Below the pieces are notes generated by a model. It was not told the origin of the DNA. It did no database searches and was given only the letters and a program-made list of their open reading frames with translations. The position numbers and the translations under genes are program-made. This document shows positions 17,025-24,897 of a stretch of 40,710 nt of DNA, piece by piece. The DNA comes from Rhizobiaceae bacterium (lineage in GTDB: Bacteria > Pseudomonadota > Alphaproteobacteria > Rhizobiales > Rhizobiaceae): the NCBI GenBank assembly GCA_023953775.1, contig JAMLJD010000037.1, positions 1 to 40,710 of the forward strand, in the 5' to 3' direction. Position 1 is the first letter of the stretch. Every line of letters begins with the position of its first letter.

Positions 17025-18448
17025 GCCGGTTCGCTCCAAAGCCTTTCGGACCTCAGATCCGCAGCGCACCGCTCGATCCCTTCCCCCAGGATCGACACCA
17101 TCGAGTCGATCTGGGCACGCGTGATGATCAGGGGCGGCGACATCACGCACATGTTGACCAGCGGCCGGACCATCAGCCCGAGCTCATGGCAATGCGCGTC
17201 GATGCGCTTGCCGATATCGCGGTCGATTTCATTCACGCCCGCCGACGGATCGGCAAGACACTCCACGCATGCCATCAGGCCGACGCCACGGACTTCGGCG
17301 ACCAGCGGCAGGTCTTGCAGCGTGCGCAGCCTTTCCTGGAAGTAGGGGGAAATTTCGCGCACATGCTCGAGCACGCCGTCCTCAAGGAGGTCGAGGTTCC
17401 TGAGCGCCACGGCGCATCCGATCGGGTGGCTCGAATAGGTCAGGCCATGCGCATACATGGCTTCGTCCCGGCCGCTGTCGCGGATTTCACTGAACAGCCG
17501 CGCCGACACCACCATGCCGCCGAGCGGAAAATAGCCCGACGTCACGCCTTTGGCGAACGTGATGATATCGGGTTCGATGCCGAACACCTCTTTCGAGGCA
17601 AAGATTTCGCCAAGCCTGCCGAAGCCGGTGACGACCTCGTCGCTTATGAAGAGGATGTCGTTCTCGCGGCAGATCCGGGCGATACGCGGCAGATAATTCG
17701 GTGGCGGGACGATGACGCCGCCGGAAGCCATGACCGGTTCGCCGACAAATGCGCCGATCGACTCCGCGCCGATTTCGCGGACCTTCTCCGCAAACTCGGC
17801 CACCAGAAAATCGCTGAACTCCTCGACGCTCGATCCGGCAGGCCTGCGCAGCGGATCGGGACAGGTGAGCTTGACGACCAAATCGCCGGCGCCGTCCATC
17901 CAGTCGCGACCCGCCATGCGACCGTTGAGCGAAGCCGACAGGTAGGTCGAGCCGTGATAGGCGCCGCCACGGCTCAGGATGAGCTTCTTGCCGGGCTTGC
18001 CGCGCACATTGTTGTAGAATTGCATGAACCGCAGCGCGCTCTCGACCGCGGACGAGCCGCCGGTCGTGAAGAACACGTGCTTCAGGTCACCGGGCGCATA
18101 GCCTGCAATCCGCTCCGCCAGCAGCGCCGACGGTTCGTTCATCGTGTACCAGGGCGAGTTGTAGGAGAGTTCCAACGCCTGGTCGTGCAGCACCTGCGCC
18201 AATTCATGCCGGCGGTGGCCGAGATTGACGCACCACATGCCGGCAGGGCCGTCGATCAGCCGGTTGCCGCGGTCGTCCGTCACGTAGATGCCGTCGCCCT
18301 CGCCCAGCAATCCTCTCGCCTCTTCTCCCAGCTGGCCCGCGACGGGCCATGGCTGGACGAGGTGTTGCTCGGCCGTGCGAATGAGGTCGCGATGCGCAGC
18401 GACGCCGCGCTTCCGGCGATCTGGCGACTGTGCCCTTGCAGATTTCAT
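17021..18448 (-). CDS. class III (omega-type) aminotransferase, PLP-dependent
   Basis: This cytoplasmic enzyme has 475 residues and probably moves a terminal amino group to pyruvate or another keto acid. Signature elements in order are DGPAGMWCVNLGHRRHEL (substrate pocket), TTGGSSAVESALR at 128-140 (cofactor phosphate), YHG at 164-166, LFISDEVVTGFGR with Asp270, and IITFAKGVTSGYFPLGG with the Schiff-base Lys300. The family includes beta-alanine, putrescine, taurine and 6-aminohexanoate aminotransferases, so the substrate stays open. It faces the Rieske oxygenase gene tail to tail and carries the shared TetR-type operator 55-70 bases upstream of its ATG. Next to a NylB-like hydrolase, an omega-amino acid is a reasonable candidate substrate. 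Confidence 0.92.
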   Translation of the reverse strand: MKSARAQSPDRRKRGVAAHRDLIRTAEQHLVQPWPVAGQLGEEARGLLGEGDGIYVTDDRGNRLIDGPAGMWCVNLGHRRHELAQVLHDQALELSYNSPWYTMNEPSALLAERIAGYAPGDLKHVFFTTGGSSAVESALRFMQFYNNVRGKPGKKLILSRGGAYHGSTYLSASLNGRMAGRDWMDGAGDLVVKLTCPDPLRRPAGSSVEEFSDFLVAEFAEKVREIGAESIGAFVGEPVMASGGVIVPPPNYLPRIARICRENDILFISDEVVTGFGRLGEIFASKEVFGIEPDIITFAKGVTSGYFPLGGMVVSARLFSEIRDSGRDEAMYAHGLTYSSHPIGCAVALRNLDLLEDGVLEHVREISPYFQERLRTLQDLPLVAEVRGVGLMACVECLADPSAGVNEIDRDIGKRIDAHCHELGLMVRPLVNMCVMSPPLIITRAQIDSMVSILGEGIERCAADLRSERLWSEPA

Positions 18449-18489
18449 CGAATGCCGTGCCTTGAACTAATATCATGAATTTCAACAGC

Positions 18490-18518
18490 TATATTCACTA
18501 TTTTGAACATTTGTTCAA
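18490..18518 (-). promoter_or_regulatory. promoter and TetR-type operator of the aminotransferase gene
   Basis: The perfect inverted repeat TTGAAC-ATTT-GTTCAA covers 18503-18518. Read on the minus strand, its first half TTGAAC can be the -35 box, followed after 17 bases by AATATA (18490-18495) as -10. This is the same geometry as at the importer promoter (9506). Confidence 0.7.
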
Positions 18519-18580
18519 TATATGAGCACGGCGAAACGGCCACCGGCTACGAAAACCGGGGTTTGACGGCGGATCGCGCT

Positions 18581-19234
18581 CTAGCGTGGGAAGTGACGCG
18601 GAAACGATGCGGCGAGAAACGAGATCGCTGCCTCGCGGGCAGCATCGCGGCTGAGCTTCGCACTGCCCATCATCAGCCGCAGCCACAATCCCTCGAGCAG
18701 CGCATCGAGCGCCACCGCGACTGAATGTGGATCAATGCTGTAGTTGCCGCTGTCGGCGAGATCGCGGCACATCCGCTCCAGCAGTTGCTGGTAGGCCTCG
18801 TCGCGCGATCCGCAATGCGCCTGGTAGGTCGGGCGCGACCTCGCCTCGCCCCAGAACGCGCACCAGGCAGCCAGTTTGCGGCGGTTGCAGATCGCGGGAT
18901 CGAAGTCGGCGCGCACCAGCGCGAGGAGTTGATCCGCCGGATCGCTTGACGCCTTGGCAAGCGCCGAGCGCCAGTGCGCGGCATATTCCTCGGCCATGTG
19001 CTGCAACGTGGCTACGAGCAGTTTTTCCTTGCTCTCGAAGTAGAAGTTCACAATGCCCCGCGACAATCCCGCGCCCTTCGCGACATCGGCCAGCGTCGTC
19101 TCGGCATAGCCGCGGGCGGCCAGCGAATCGATCGTCGATTCGATGAGCTGCAGGCGCCGTGCGTGCCTGGTTCCCTTCCGCCCCTTACGATCTTCGCTTT
19201 CGGACTTCACGTTTGCCGGCCGGGCATCCGTCAT
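18581..19234 (-). CDS. TetR-family repressor with BetI-like C-terminal domain
   Basis: This regulator has 217 residues from ATG 19234, which overlaps the stop of the methyltransferase gene as ATGA. The N-terminal helix-turn-helix reads [20 protein letters not shown] followed by ESKEKLL, about residues 47-73. The ligand domain carries [20 protein letters not shown] and [15 protein letters not shown], the pattern of BetI-type repressors, whose best known member responds to choline. It does not follow that choline is the ligand here. The 16-bp inverted repeats at 9506, 15776 and 18503 are the obvious candidate targets, because the gene lies among the genes they precede. No copy was found before its own operon, so autoregulation is not supported. 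Confidence 0.88.
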   Translation of the reverse strand: MTDARPANVKSESEDRKGRKGTRHARRLQLIESTIDSLAARGYAETTLADVAKGAGLSRGIVNFYFESKEKLLVATLQHMAEEYAAHWRSALAKASSDPADQLLALVRADFDPAICNRRKLAAWCAFWGEARSRPTYQAHCGSRDEAYQQLLERMCRDLADSGNYSIDPHSVAVALDALLEGLWLRLMMGSAKLSRDAAREAAISFLAASFPRHFPR

Positions 19235-20058
19235 TCGGCTGCCCTGTGGTCTCGCGCCGTCCGGAGACCGGGTTTGCTCGCCCGCAGATGCGTTGGCCGA
19301 TGCTCGCCACTGTCGAGCACCGTCTGCATGGCCTGCCAGGTGGCGATATTCTTGTCGACATATGCTCGCCCGACCTCGCGCGCCGCCGCCTCCCCGAGCG
19401 GTCCGCGCAGCTTCGCCAGTTCGTCGCGCGCGGTCTGCGCATACCACGGATTGCGGTCGTCGCTCGAAACCGCGTCAAACCCGGCATCCTGCAACATCTG
19501 CCGGTACCGCGCCGGCGACGCCATGTTGAAGCTCAGCCCTTCGGCCTCCAGATAGGCCTTCATCTGCGCCGACGGCGCCCCGTCGTGACCGATCATCCAG
19601 TCGCTGGCCGCAAACACGCCCCCGGGCCTGAGCACCCTCAATATCTCGGCGAACAGGCCTTGCTTGTCGGGTACATGGACGATGGCGTCCTTGGAGAACA
19701 CCACGTCGAAGGCACCGGCACCGAACGGCAGCGATCCCGGCGGGCCGTGAACGAACTCCGTACGACCCTGCAGGCCGCGCTTCGCTGCACGCTCCTTCGC
19801 CGCCTCGATCACCGGCACCTCGACGTCGAAGCCGGTTGCCTTTGCGGTCGAATGCGTCTCGGCGAGATAGCAGGTGATGCCACCGGTGCCGCAGCCCAGG
19901 TCCAGCACCTGCTTGCCGGCAAGATCGAGCCCCGCGACGATGCGGTCGACCTCTTCCGTGCCGCCCGGCGACAGGAAGCCGTCCCCCCAGAGAAGTTCAA
20001 GAAAGCGGATTGCTGCCGCGTCATATTCGGCGGGCGGAACTGCGGCGGAATCTACCAA
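19231..20058 (-). CDS. SAM-dependent methyltransferase, phosphoethanolamine N-methyltransferase-like
   Basis: This protein has 275 residues. An in-frame stop lies nine codons upstream with no ATG or GTG between, so TTG 20058 (GAGG nearby) is the likely start. SAM motif I is [10 protein letters not shown] at 51-60. The segments [34 protein letters not shown] and [16 protein letters not shown] resemble phosphoethanolamine or sarcosine/dimethylglycine N-methyltransferases, where FVSTGG and SRDTILHIxDK occupy these places. An amine-methylating role would suit the BetI-like regulator gene, with which it overlaps by four bases. The acceptor is not determined by the sequence. Confidence 0.85.
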   Translation of the reverse strand: MVDSAAVPPAEYDAAAIRFLELLWGDGFLSPGGTEEVDRIVAGLDLAGKQVLDLGCGTGGITCYLAETHSTAKATGFDVEVPVIEAAKERAAKRGLQGRTEFVHGPPGSLPFGAGAFDVVFSKDAIVHVPDKQGLFAEILRVLRPGGVFAASDWMIGHDGAPSAQMKAYLEAEGLSFNMASPARYRQMLQDAGFDAVSSDDRNPWYAQTARDELAKLRGPLGEAAAREVGRAYVDKNIATWQAMQTVLDSGEHRPTHLRASKPGLRTARDHRAAE

Positions 20059-20122
20059 ACTTTGCGCCTCGGCCTAAAGTGTTTCACATTGTGCGTCGAT
20101 GGAGCCGGTAGCGACTTTTAGC

Positions 20123-20389
20123 ATGGAAAACGAGCGGGATGCCAATTGGCGGGCGATCCGGAGACCACCGGGGCCCGCGCGGTCCGGACGGGATCGCTAC
20201 GCCGCCGCGATGTACTTTTTCATGGCCGGCGAGATGGATGCGGAGACGCTGGAAATCTATCGTATCTGCGCCAAGCTGGATAACGAGGACCCTGTCGGCA
20301 TCCTGCAGGACACGGGGATCGGCGCGCAGTGGGTCCGTGCCATGAGTTCAGGACGACGATCGTCGGACACAACCACCGAGACGCGATGA
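20123..20389 (+). CDS. small conserved-looking hypothetical protein
   Basis: The ATG at 20123 gives 88 residues. The middle (GRDRYAAAMYFFMAGEMDAE, then TLEIYRICAKLDNEDPVGIL) reads as two amphipathic helices and resembles small rhizobial proteins of unknown function that I recall only vaguely. The last 15 residues are low-complexity. It is divergent from the methyltransferase gene and convergent with the DeoR-family gene. No ribosome site better than GGAG several bases away is seen. Confidence 0.45.
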   Translation: MENERDANWRAIRRPPGPARSGRDRYAAAMYFFMAGEMDAETLEIYRICAKLDNEDPVGILQDTGIGAQWVRAMSSGRRSSDTTTETR

Positions 20390-20534
20390 TTGGTGGAGCC
20401 CCGATCGGGTCATCGCAGACACCGTCAGCGCGGAAGCCGTTTCCAATCAAACGACCGTATCGGTCACGTTTCAAGGAATTTGCAGGTAGGAGACGGCGGC
20501 TTCAGCAACGTAGCCTGAAGGTCCGCCAGCACCA

Positions 20535-21275
20535 TTATCGCTGGTCGTCCGACGGCGTTCCGTCGATCACGGCATCGAAATCGGAAATGTCCGCGAACGC
20601 CGCCAGAGCGGTCCGCCCGAACTTGCTCTTCGTCGCGAGCAGAAATTTTTTGGTTGCCGAAGCCATGGCGGCTTTCTTGACGGCGATCTTCGACAGATCG
20701 AAATCCATCACACGCCCGTCATTGTCGATCGCCGAGCATGCGATCAGCGCATAGTCGACCCGCAAGGCGGCAAGCGACAGCATGATCTCCTCGCCCACGA
20801 GCGAGCCGTCCCGGCCCTCGACCTTGCGCCCAAAGACATTGATGTCGTGATGGGCCGGGTCGAAGGCGAGAGCAGCGCGCATGGAGTTGGTGAATATCCG
20901 GAAACCCGGCCGCCGGTTGAGGACGGTGGCCGTCATTTCGATGGTGGTTCCGACATCGAGGAAAATGCTTGCCCCGTCAGGGCACAGAGCGACGGCGGCT
21001 TCGGCCACACGGACCTTGTCGTCGACGGCCATGCCGAGCTTGTGGTGATGGTCGAGACGCAGCGTTTCGGTGCTGCCGATGACGCCCGCGCCGCCATGGA
21101 AACGCTGCAACAGCCCCGCATCCGAGAGAAAGATGATGTCGCGGCGGACGGTCTGCGCCGAAACGCCGAACTCTTCCGCCAGGCCCTCAATGGTTACGAA
21201 GCCTGACGCCTCCGCGCGAATGAGAATCTCATTCTGCCGGCTGTTCAACTGCGGACGTATGCCGTCTTGCTTCAT
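20535..21275 (-). CDS. DeoR/GlpR-family transcriptional repressor
   Basis: This regulator has 246 residues from ATG 21275 with AGGA seven bases upstream. The N-terminal DeoR helix-turn-helix is FVTIEGLAEEFGVSAQTVRR followed by DIIFLSDAGLLQRFHGGA. The C-terminal sugar-phosphate sensor shows FLDVGTTIEM and later LSKIAVKKAAMASATKKFLL, both standard for the family. Members usually repress a neighbouring transport or catabolic operon and are released by a phosphorylated sugar. The divergent SLOG gene and the following sugar importer are the evident targets, through the TGTAAG-N4-CTTACA sites at 21300 and 21999. Confidence 0.92.
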   Translation of the reverse strand: MKQDGIRPQLNSRQNEILIRAEASGFVTIEGLAEEFGVSAQTVRRDIIFLSDAGLLQRFHGGAGVIGSTETLRLDHHHKLGMAVDDKVRVAEAAVALCPDGASIFLDVGTTIEMTATVLNRRPGFRIFTNSMRAALAFDPAHHDINVFGRKVEGRDGSLVGEEIMLSLAALRVDYALIACSAIDNDGRVMDFDLSKIAVKKAAMASATKKFLLATKSKFGRTALAAFADISDFDAVIDGTPSDDQR

Positions 21276-21299
21276 GTGCTTGTCCTGTGGCTGGCCTTG

Positions 21300-21317
21300 A
21301 TGTAAGAAAACTTACAT
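21300..21317. promoter_or_regulatory. DeoR-type operator in the divergent promoter
   Basis: ATGTAAG-AAAA-CTTACAT is a perfect inverted repeat with 7-base arms, lying 25 bases from the repressor start and 32 bases from the SLOG gene start. An extra half-site, ATGTAA, is at 21331-21336. The site could control both directions. Confidence 0.7.
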
Positions 21318-21348
21318 GAAAACCCGAAAAATGTAAAAGAGGCGTAGC

Positions 21349-21981
21349 ATGACGACGCGGACATATCTATTGGCGCGGGATGCGGTGTACGGTCCGGCGG
21401 GACGTTTCGACCCGTGGGACTGGTCCTGGAAGCCTGCCGCCGCGCCGGGCGGCGCCACCGAAGCCACCGCCAGACAGGCTGTGGCCCACCTCGCCACCCT
21501 CGGCGCACGGCGCATTCCGGTCGGCGTGATAGGACCGCGCGAATGCGGAGAGGACAAGCTCGCGATCGCCGAGCAAGTGGGAGCCGGCATCGGAGCGCTC
21601 GGCCTGACCATGATCTGCGGCGGACGCACCGGCGTCATGGCTGCGGCCGCCAAGGGGTGCAGGGCGTCGGGCGGCCTGACCGTGGGGCTGCTGCCCGGCC
21701 ATGACTGGCGGGAAGCCAACATGGATATCGCCTTGCCGATCGCCACGGGCATGAGCGAAGCCCGAAACATGATCATTGCCAAGTCCAGCGCCGTCCTCAT
21801 CGCGATCGGCGGGTCATATGGCACGCTGAGTGAAATCGCCTACGGTCTCCACTTTTCGAAGCCGGTCATCGTCCTGGCCGACGCGCACGATGTGCCGGGG
21901 ACCGAACGCGCATCGGATGCCGACGACGCGCTGGACCGCCTCGCGGAGCACCTGATGAAGAACGCTGTGTCATATAATTGA
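21349..21981 (+). CDS. SLOG/LOG-like (TIGR00725-type) nucleotide-binding protein
   Basis: This protein has 210 residues, with AGAGG before the ATG. The Rossmann-like SLOG core starts near residue 56 (RIPVGVIGPRECGEDKLAIA). It carries GGRTGVMAAAAKG at 91-103 and GGSYGTLSEIA at 154-164, the two glycine motifs of the TIGR00725 branch of the LOG superfamily; a conserved EARNMIIAKSSAVLIAIGG joins them. LOG enzymes cleave nucleoside 5'-monophosphates, but in this branch the reaction is not established. The first ~50 residues (containing RFDPWDWSWKPAAAPGG) are an aromatic extension I do not recognise from the family. The gene lies between two DeoR-type operators, ahead of a sugar importer, so it is probably co-regulated with transport. 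Confidence 0.8.
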   Translation: MTTRTYLLARDAVYGPAGRFDPWDWSWKPAAAPGGATEATARQAVAHLATLGARRIPVGVIGPRECGEDKLAIAEQVGAGIGALGLTMICGGRTGVMAAAAKGCRASGGLTVGLLPGHDWREANMDIALPIATGMSEARNMIIAKSSAVLIAIGGSYGTLSEIAYGLHFSKPVIVLADAHDVPGTERASDADDALDRLAEHLMKNAVSYN

Positions 21982-21998
21982 CATCTGAATTGAGTATC

Positions 21999-22014
21999 TG
22001 TAATTAAACTTACA
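21999..22014 (+). promoter_or_regulatory. second DeoR-type operator before the sugar importer genes
   Basis: TGTAAT-TAAA-CTTACA matches the divergent-promoter operator in 11 of its 12 arm bases. It lies directly upstream of the ATPase gene, where it could give the importer its own control. Confidence 0.6.
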
Positions 22015-22035
22015 TGAGGGGGAGCCTTGGAACGT

Positions 22036-23106
22036 ATGCCCGAGATACTTCAGCTACGTGATGTCAGCCGTCGGTTTGGGGCGACGACGGTTCTCGACAA
22101 GGTGAACATCACGATCGGGACGGGCAGTTTCACAGCCCTGCTGGGAGCCTCCGGCTGCGGCAAATCCACCACTTTGCGCATCATGGCCGGTCTTGACCGT
22201 CCCACCTCGGGAGACGTGCTGCTGGCAGGCTCGGACGTCAGCGGGCTATCCGCCTACGAGCGCAATGTCGCAATGGTCTTTCAGTCCTACGCGCTCTATC
22301 CGCATCTGACGGTTGCGCAGAATATCGCCTTGCCGCTGACCATGCGGCATCTGTCGCCGCTCGGCCGGATCCCGCTGCTGGGAGCCCTTGTGCCCGGTAC
22401 GGGCAGCGCGCGGCGCACGATCACCACGAAGGTGGAGGAGGCCGCCGCGGCGCTGGGCCTCGACAAGCTTCTTGATCGCAAGCCCGGCCAGCTTTCCGGC
22501 GGGCAGAAGCAGCGCGTGGCGCTGGGGCGCGCGCTCGTCCGCGATCCCTCGCTCTTCCTGCTCGACGAACCGCTCTCCAATCTCGACGCCCGCCTGCGCA
22601 TTCGCATGCGCGGCGAAATAAGCGCATTGCACCGCCGGACCGGAAAGGCGTTCGTCTACGTCACCCACGACCAGACCGAGGCGATGGCGATGGCCGATCA
22701 GATCGTCGTGATGATCGGCGGACGCGTCGCCCAGGCGGGCTCGCCGCGCGATCTCTACGAGCGCCCGGCCAACCGCGATGTCGCGGCATTCATCGGTCAC
22801 AATGCCATCAACTTCCTTGCGCCGGGCGACGGCGTCGATGCGGGCGACGCGATTGCCGGAATAAGGCCCGAAGACCTCGCGCCCGACACGAAGGGCGCGC
22901 TGACGGCACGACTGGAAACCGCCGAGTATCTCGGCTCCGAGATCGTTCTCGGCTTGCGCAGCGAAAGCGGTGCGGAGATCCGCGCGATCGCGCCGGGAGA
23001 CTTTGACGTACCGGCGCCGGGCAGCGAAGTTCGTCTCGGCTACGCCGCGCAGAAAGTCCACGTCTTCGACGCGAAGACGGGTGTGCGGCTGGAGCGCCCG
23101 GCATGA
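22036..23106 (+). CDS. ABC transporter ATPase, sugar type (UgpC/MalK family)
   Basis: This protein has 356 residues from ATG 22036; a TTG at 22027, closer to the GGGGGAG ribosome site, is an alternative. Walker A GASGCGKST is at 37-45, followed by VFQSYALYPHLTVAQNIALP (Q-loop), LSGGQKQRVALGRALV (signature), LFLLDEPLSNLDARLR (Walker B, D-loop) and VYVTHDQTEA (H-loop). The C-terminal TOBE region includes AGIRPEDL. The helical domain has about 20 extra residues (SPLGRIPLLGALVPGTGSAR) compared with MalK. It overlaps the first permease gene by four bases. Confidence 0.92.
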   Translation: MPEILQLRDVSRRFGATTVLDKVNITIGTGSFTALLGASGCGKSTTLRIMAGLDRPTSGDVLLAGSDVSGLSAYERNVAMVFQSYALYPHLTVAQNIALPLTMRHLSPLGRIPLLGALVPGTGSARRTITTKVEEAAAALGLDKLLDRKPGQLSGGQKQRVALGRALVRDPSLFLLDEPLSNLDARLRIRMRGEISALHRRTGKAFVYVTHDQTEAMAMADQIVVMIGGRVAQAGSPRDLYERPANRDVAAFIGHNAINFLAPGDGVDAGDAIAGIRPEDLAPDTKGALTARLETAEYLGSEIVLGLRSESGAEIRAIAPGDFDVPAPGSEVRLGYAAQKVHVFDAKTGVRLERPA

Positions 23107-24002
23107 AGCTCTCGGTCGAAAGCCGTCAGGCGATAACGGACGCCTGGCTGGTCGGGCCGGCGACACTGGCCCTGATCCTCTTCATTTTCCTGCCGGTGGC
23201 GATTGTCGCCGTGCTGTCGTTCACCGACTACCAGTTCGGAGCGACAAGCTTCAACTGGAACGGGCTCGAGAACTACGTCAAGCTGTTTTCATCCAGCATC
23301 GGCCGCCGCGCGATCACCAACACCTTGATCTACGTGGCGATCGTCATCCCGTTTTCGGTCGGCTTCGGACTGCTCGTCGCCATCGGCCTGTTCCGGATGG
23401 CGACCTGGGCGCCGCTGCTCTCCAATCTGATGAAGACCATCTACTTCCTGCCCGTGGCGGCGACGCTCGTCGCCATGTCCGTGGCGTGGCAGATGGTGCT
23501 GCATCCCTCGCTGGGCATCGTCAACCAGACGCTGCTGTCCTTCGGAATGCAGCCGCAGAACTGGCTGAGCGACCGTGGGCTGGTGCTCTACACGCTGGCC
23601 GTGATCGGCATCTGGCAGAGCGTCGGCTACAACATGGTTCTGTTTCTGGCCGGTCTCTCCGCGATCCCGACCGAACTCTATGACGCCGCGGAGGTCGACG
23701 GCGCCGGCGGCGGATGGTCACGCTTCTGGACGGTCACCTGGCCGATGCTCGGCCCGACGACTCTGTTCGTCATGGTGGTCACGGCCACCAATGCGTTTCG
23801 CGTGTTCGAGACGGTCGCCACCATGACCAAGGGCGGACCCGCCTTTGCGTCGGATACCCTGGTCTACGCGCTGTATCGGGAAGGGTTCGTCTACTTCAAG
23901 GCAGGCTATGCCAGCGCGATCACCATGGTGTTCTTCGCCTTTCTTCTGGCCCTCGCCCTCATCCAGTTCCGGATCGTCGAAAAGAGGGTGCACTACAGAT
24001 GA
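23103..24002 (+). CDS. sugar ABC transporter permease, UgpA/MalF type
   Basis: This inner-membrane subunit has 299 residues and about six membrane segments, the first being ATLALILFIFLPVAIVAVLS, then FTDYQFG. The EAA loop is ELYDAAEVDGAGGGWSRFWT followed by VTWPMLGPT. FETVATMTKGGPAFASDTLV is the usual line before the last helices in sugar permeases of this class. Its ATG overlaps the ATPase stop and its TGA overlaps the next ATG, so the four importer genes are tightly coupled. Confidence 0.92.
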   Translation: MKLSVESRQAITDAWLVGPATLALILFIFLPVAIVAVLSFTDYQFGATSFNWNGLENYVKLFSSSIGRRAITNTLIYVAIVIPFSVGFGLLVAIGLFRMATWAPLLSNLMKTIYFLPVAATLVAMSVAWQMVLHPSLGIVNQTLLSFGMQPQNWLSDRGLVLYTLAVIGIWQSVGYNMVLFLAGLSAIPTELYDAAEVDGAGGGWSRFWTVTWPMLGPTTLFVMVVTATNAFRVFETVATMTKGGPAFASDTLVYALYREGFVYFKAGYASAITMVFFAFLLALALIQFRIVEKRVHYR

Positions 24003-24826
24003 AACGTCTCATCCTGAGCCGGCTTCTTCCGACCATCCTTCTCGTCCTGGGGGCGGCAGCGATCCTCTTGCCTTTCGTGTGGATGCTGTCGCTCTCGGTC
24101 AAGCCGCGCGACGAGATCTTTTCGACGGCCATCCATTTTCTGCCGTCGCGCTTCGAGTGGGAAAACTACGCCTTCGCGTTCACACAGACCGATATTCCAC
24201 TCTTCCTGTGGAACGGCCTCGTGATGGTCGCAGGCATCCTCTTCTTCCAGATCCTGTTTGCGGTGCCGTGTGCCTATGCGTTGGCGCAGCGCCGGTTTGC
24301 GGGACGGAGCCTGTTGTTCGGACTGGTGGTCGCGGCCCTCCTGGTTCCGTTCCACGTGACGGCGATCCCGATCTTTTTGGCATTCGCCAAGATTGGAATC
24401 CTGAACACGATGTGGGCGCTGATCCTGCCTTTCGTGCAGACGGCATTCGGCGTTTTTCTTTTTCGCCAGTTTTTTGCGCAGATCCCGGCCGATTTGTTCG
24501 ATGCGGCGCGCGTCGACGGGCTGGGCGAGACGGCGATCGTCTGGCGCATCGCCTTTCCGCTGGCGCTTCCGGCCGCCACCGCATTCGCGATCTTCTCGGT
24601 GACGGCCCACTGGAACGATCTCTTCTGGCCGCTGATCGCGACGACCGATCCGCATCTGGCCACGCCGCCCCGCGGCATCCTCTACTTCCGCGACCAGGAG
24701 TCCGGCGACAATGTCGGTCCGCTCATGGCCGCTGCGGTGATCATCACCGCGCCCCTCGTCATCGCTTTCCTTCTGGCACAACGCAAATTCATCCAGGGCA
24801 TCGCCGCCGGCGGCCTGAAGGGGTGA
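23999..24826 (+). CDS. sugar ABC transporter permease, UgpE/MalG type
   Basis: The protein has 275 residues from ATG 23999, overlapping the preceding stop as ATGA. It begins with a cytoplasmic MKRLILSR and a membrane helix (LLVLGAAAILLPFVWMLSLS), then VKPRDEIFS, the conserved MalG/UgpE start. The EAA loop reads LFDAARVDGLGETAIVWRIA followed by FPLALPAATAF. The last helices end in LLAQRKFIQGIAAGGLKG, a typical C-terminus for this class. The binding-protein gene follows after 71 bases, in which a possible 17-codon leader frame (24831-24884) with its own GGGTGAGG site can be seen. Confidence 0.92.
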   Translation: MKRLILSRLLPTILLVLGAAAILLPFVWMLSLSVKPRDEIFSTAIHFLPSRFEWENYAFAFTQTDIPLFLWNGLVMVAGILFFQILFAVPCAYALAQRRFAGRSLLFGLVVAALLVPFHVTAIPIFLAFAKIGILNTMWALILPFVQTAFGVFLFRQFFAQIPADLFDAARVDGLGETAIVWRIAFPLALPAATAFAIFSVTAHWNDLFWPLIATTDPHLATPPRGILYFRDQESGDNVGPLMAAAVIITAPLVIAFLLAQRKFIQGIAAGGLKG

Positions 24827-24897
24827 GGCAATGAAACGTCGCAACGAGCTCGGGACCAACCGCGCCAGATCCAACAATCAATGAGGAGTGAGACAAC

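Noticed and set aside
17186..18478. 430-codon plus-strand open frame
   Set aside because: It is antisense to the class III aminotransferase gene, whose catalytic motifs are complete; the plus-strand translation shows no domain.
18581..19234. Naming the TetR-family gene betI
   Set aside because: The C-terminal domain is BetI-like, but there are no betA/betB genes and the targets appear to be different.
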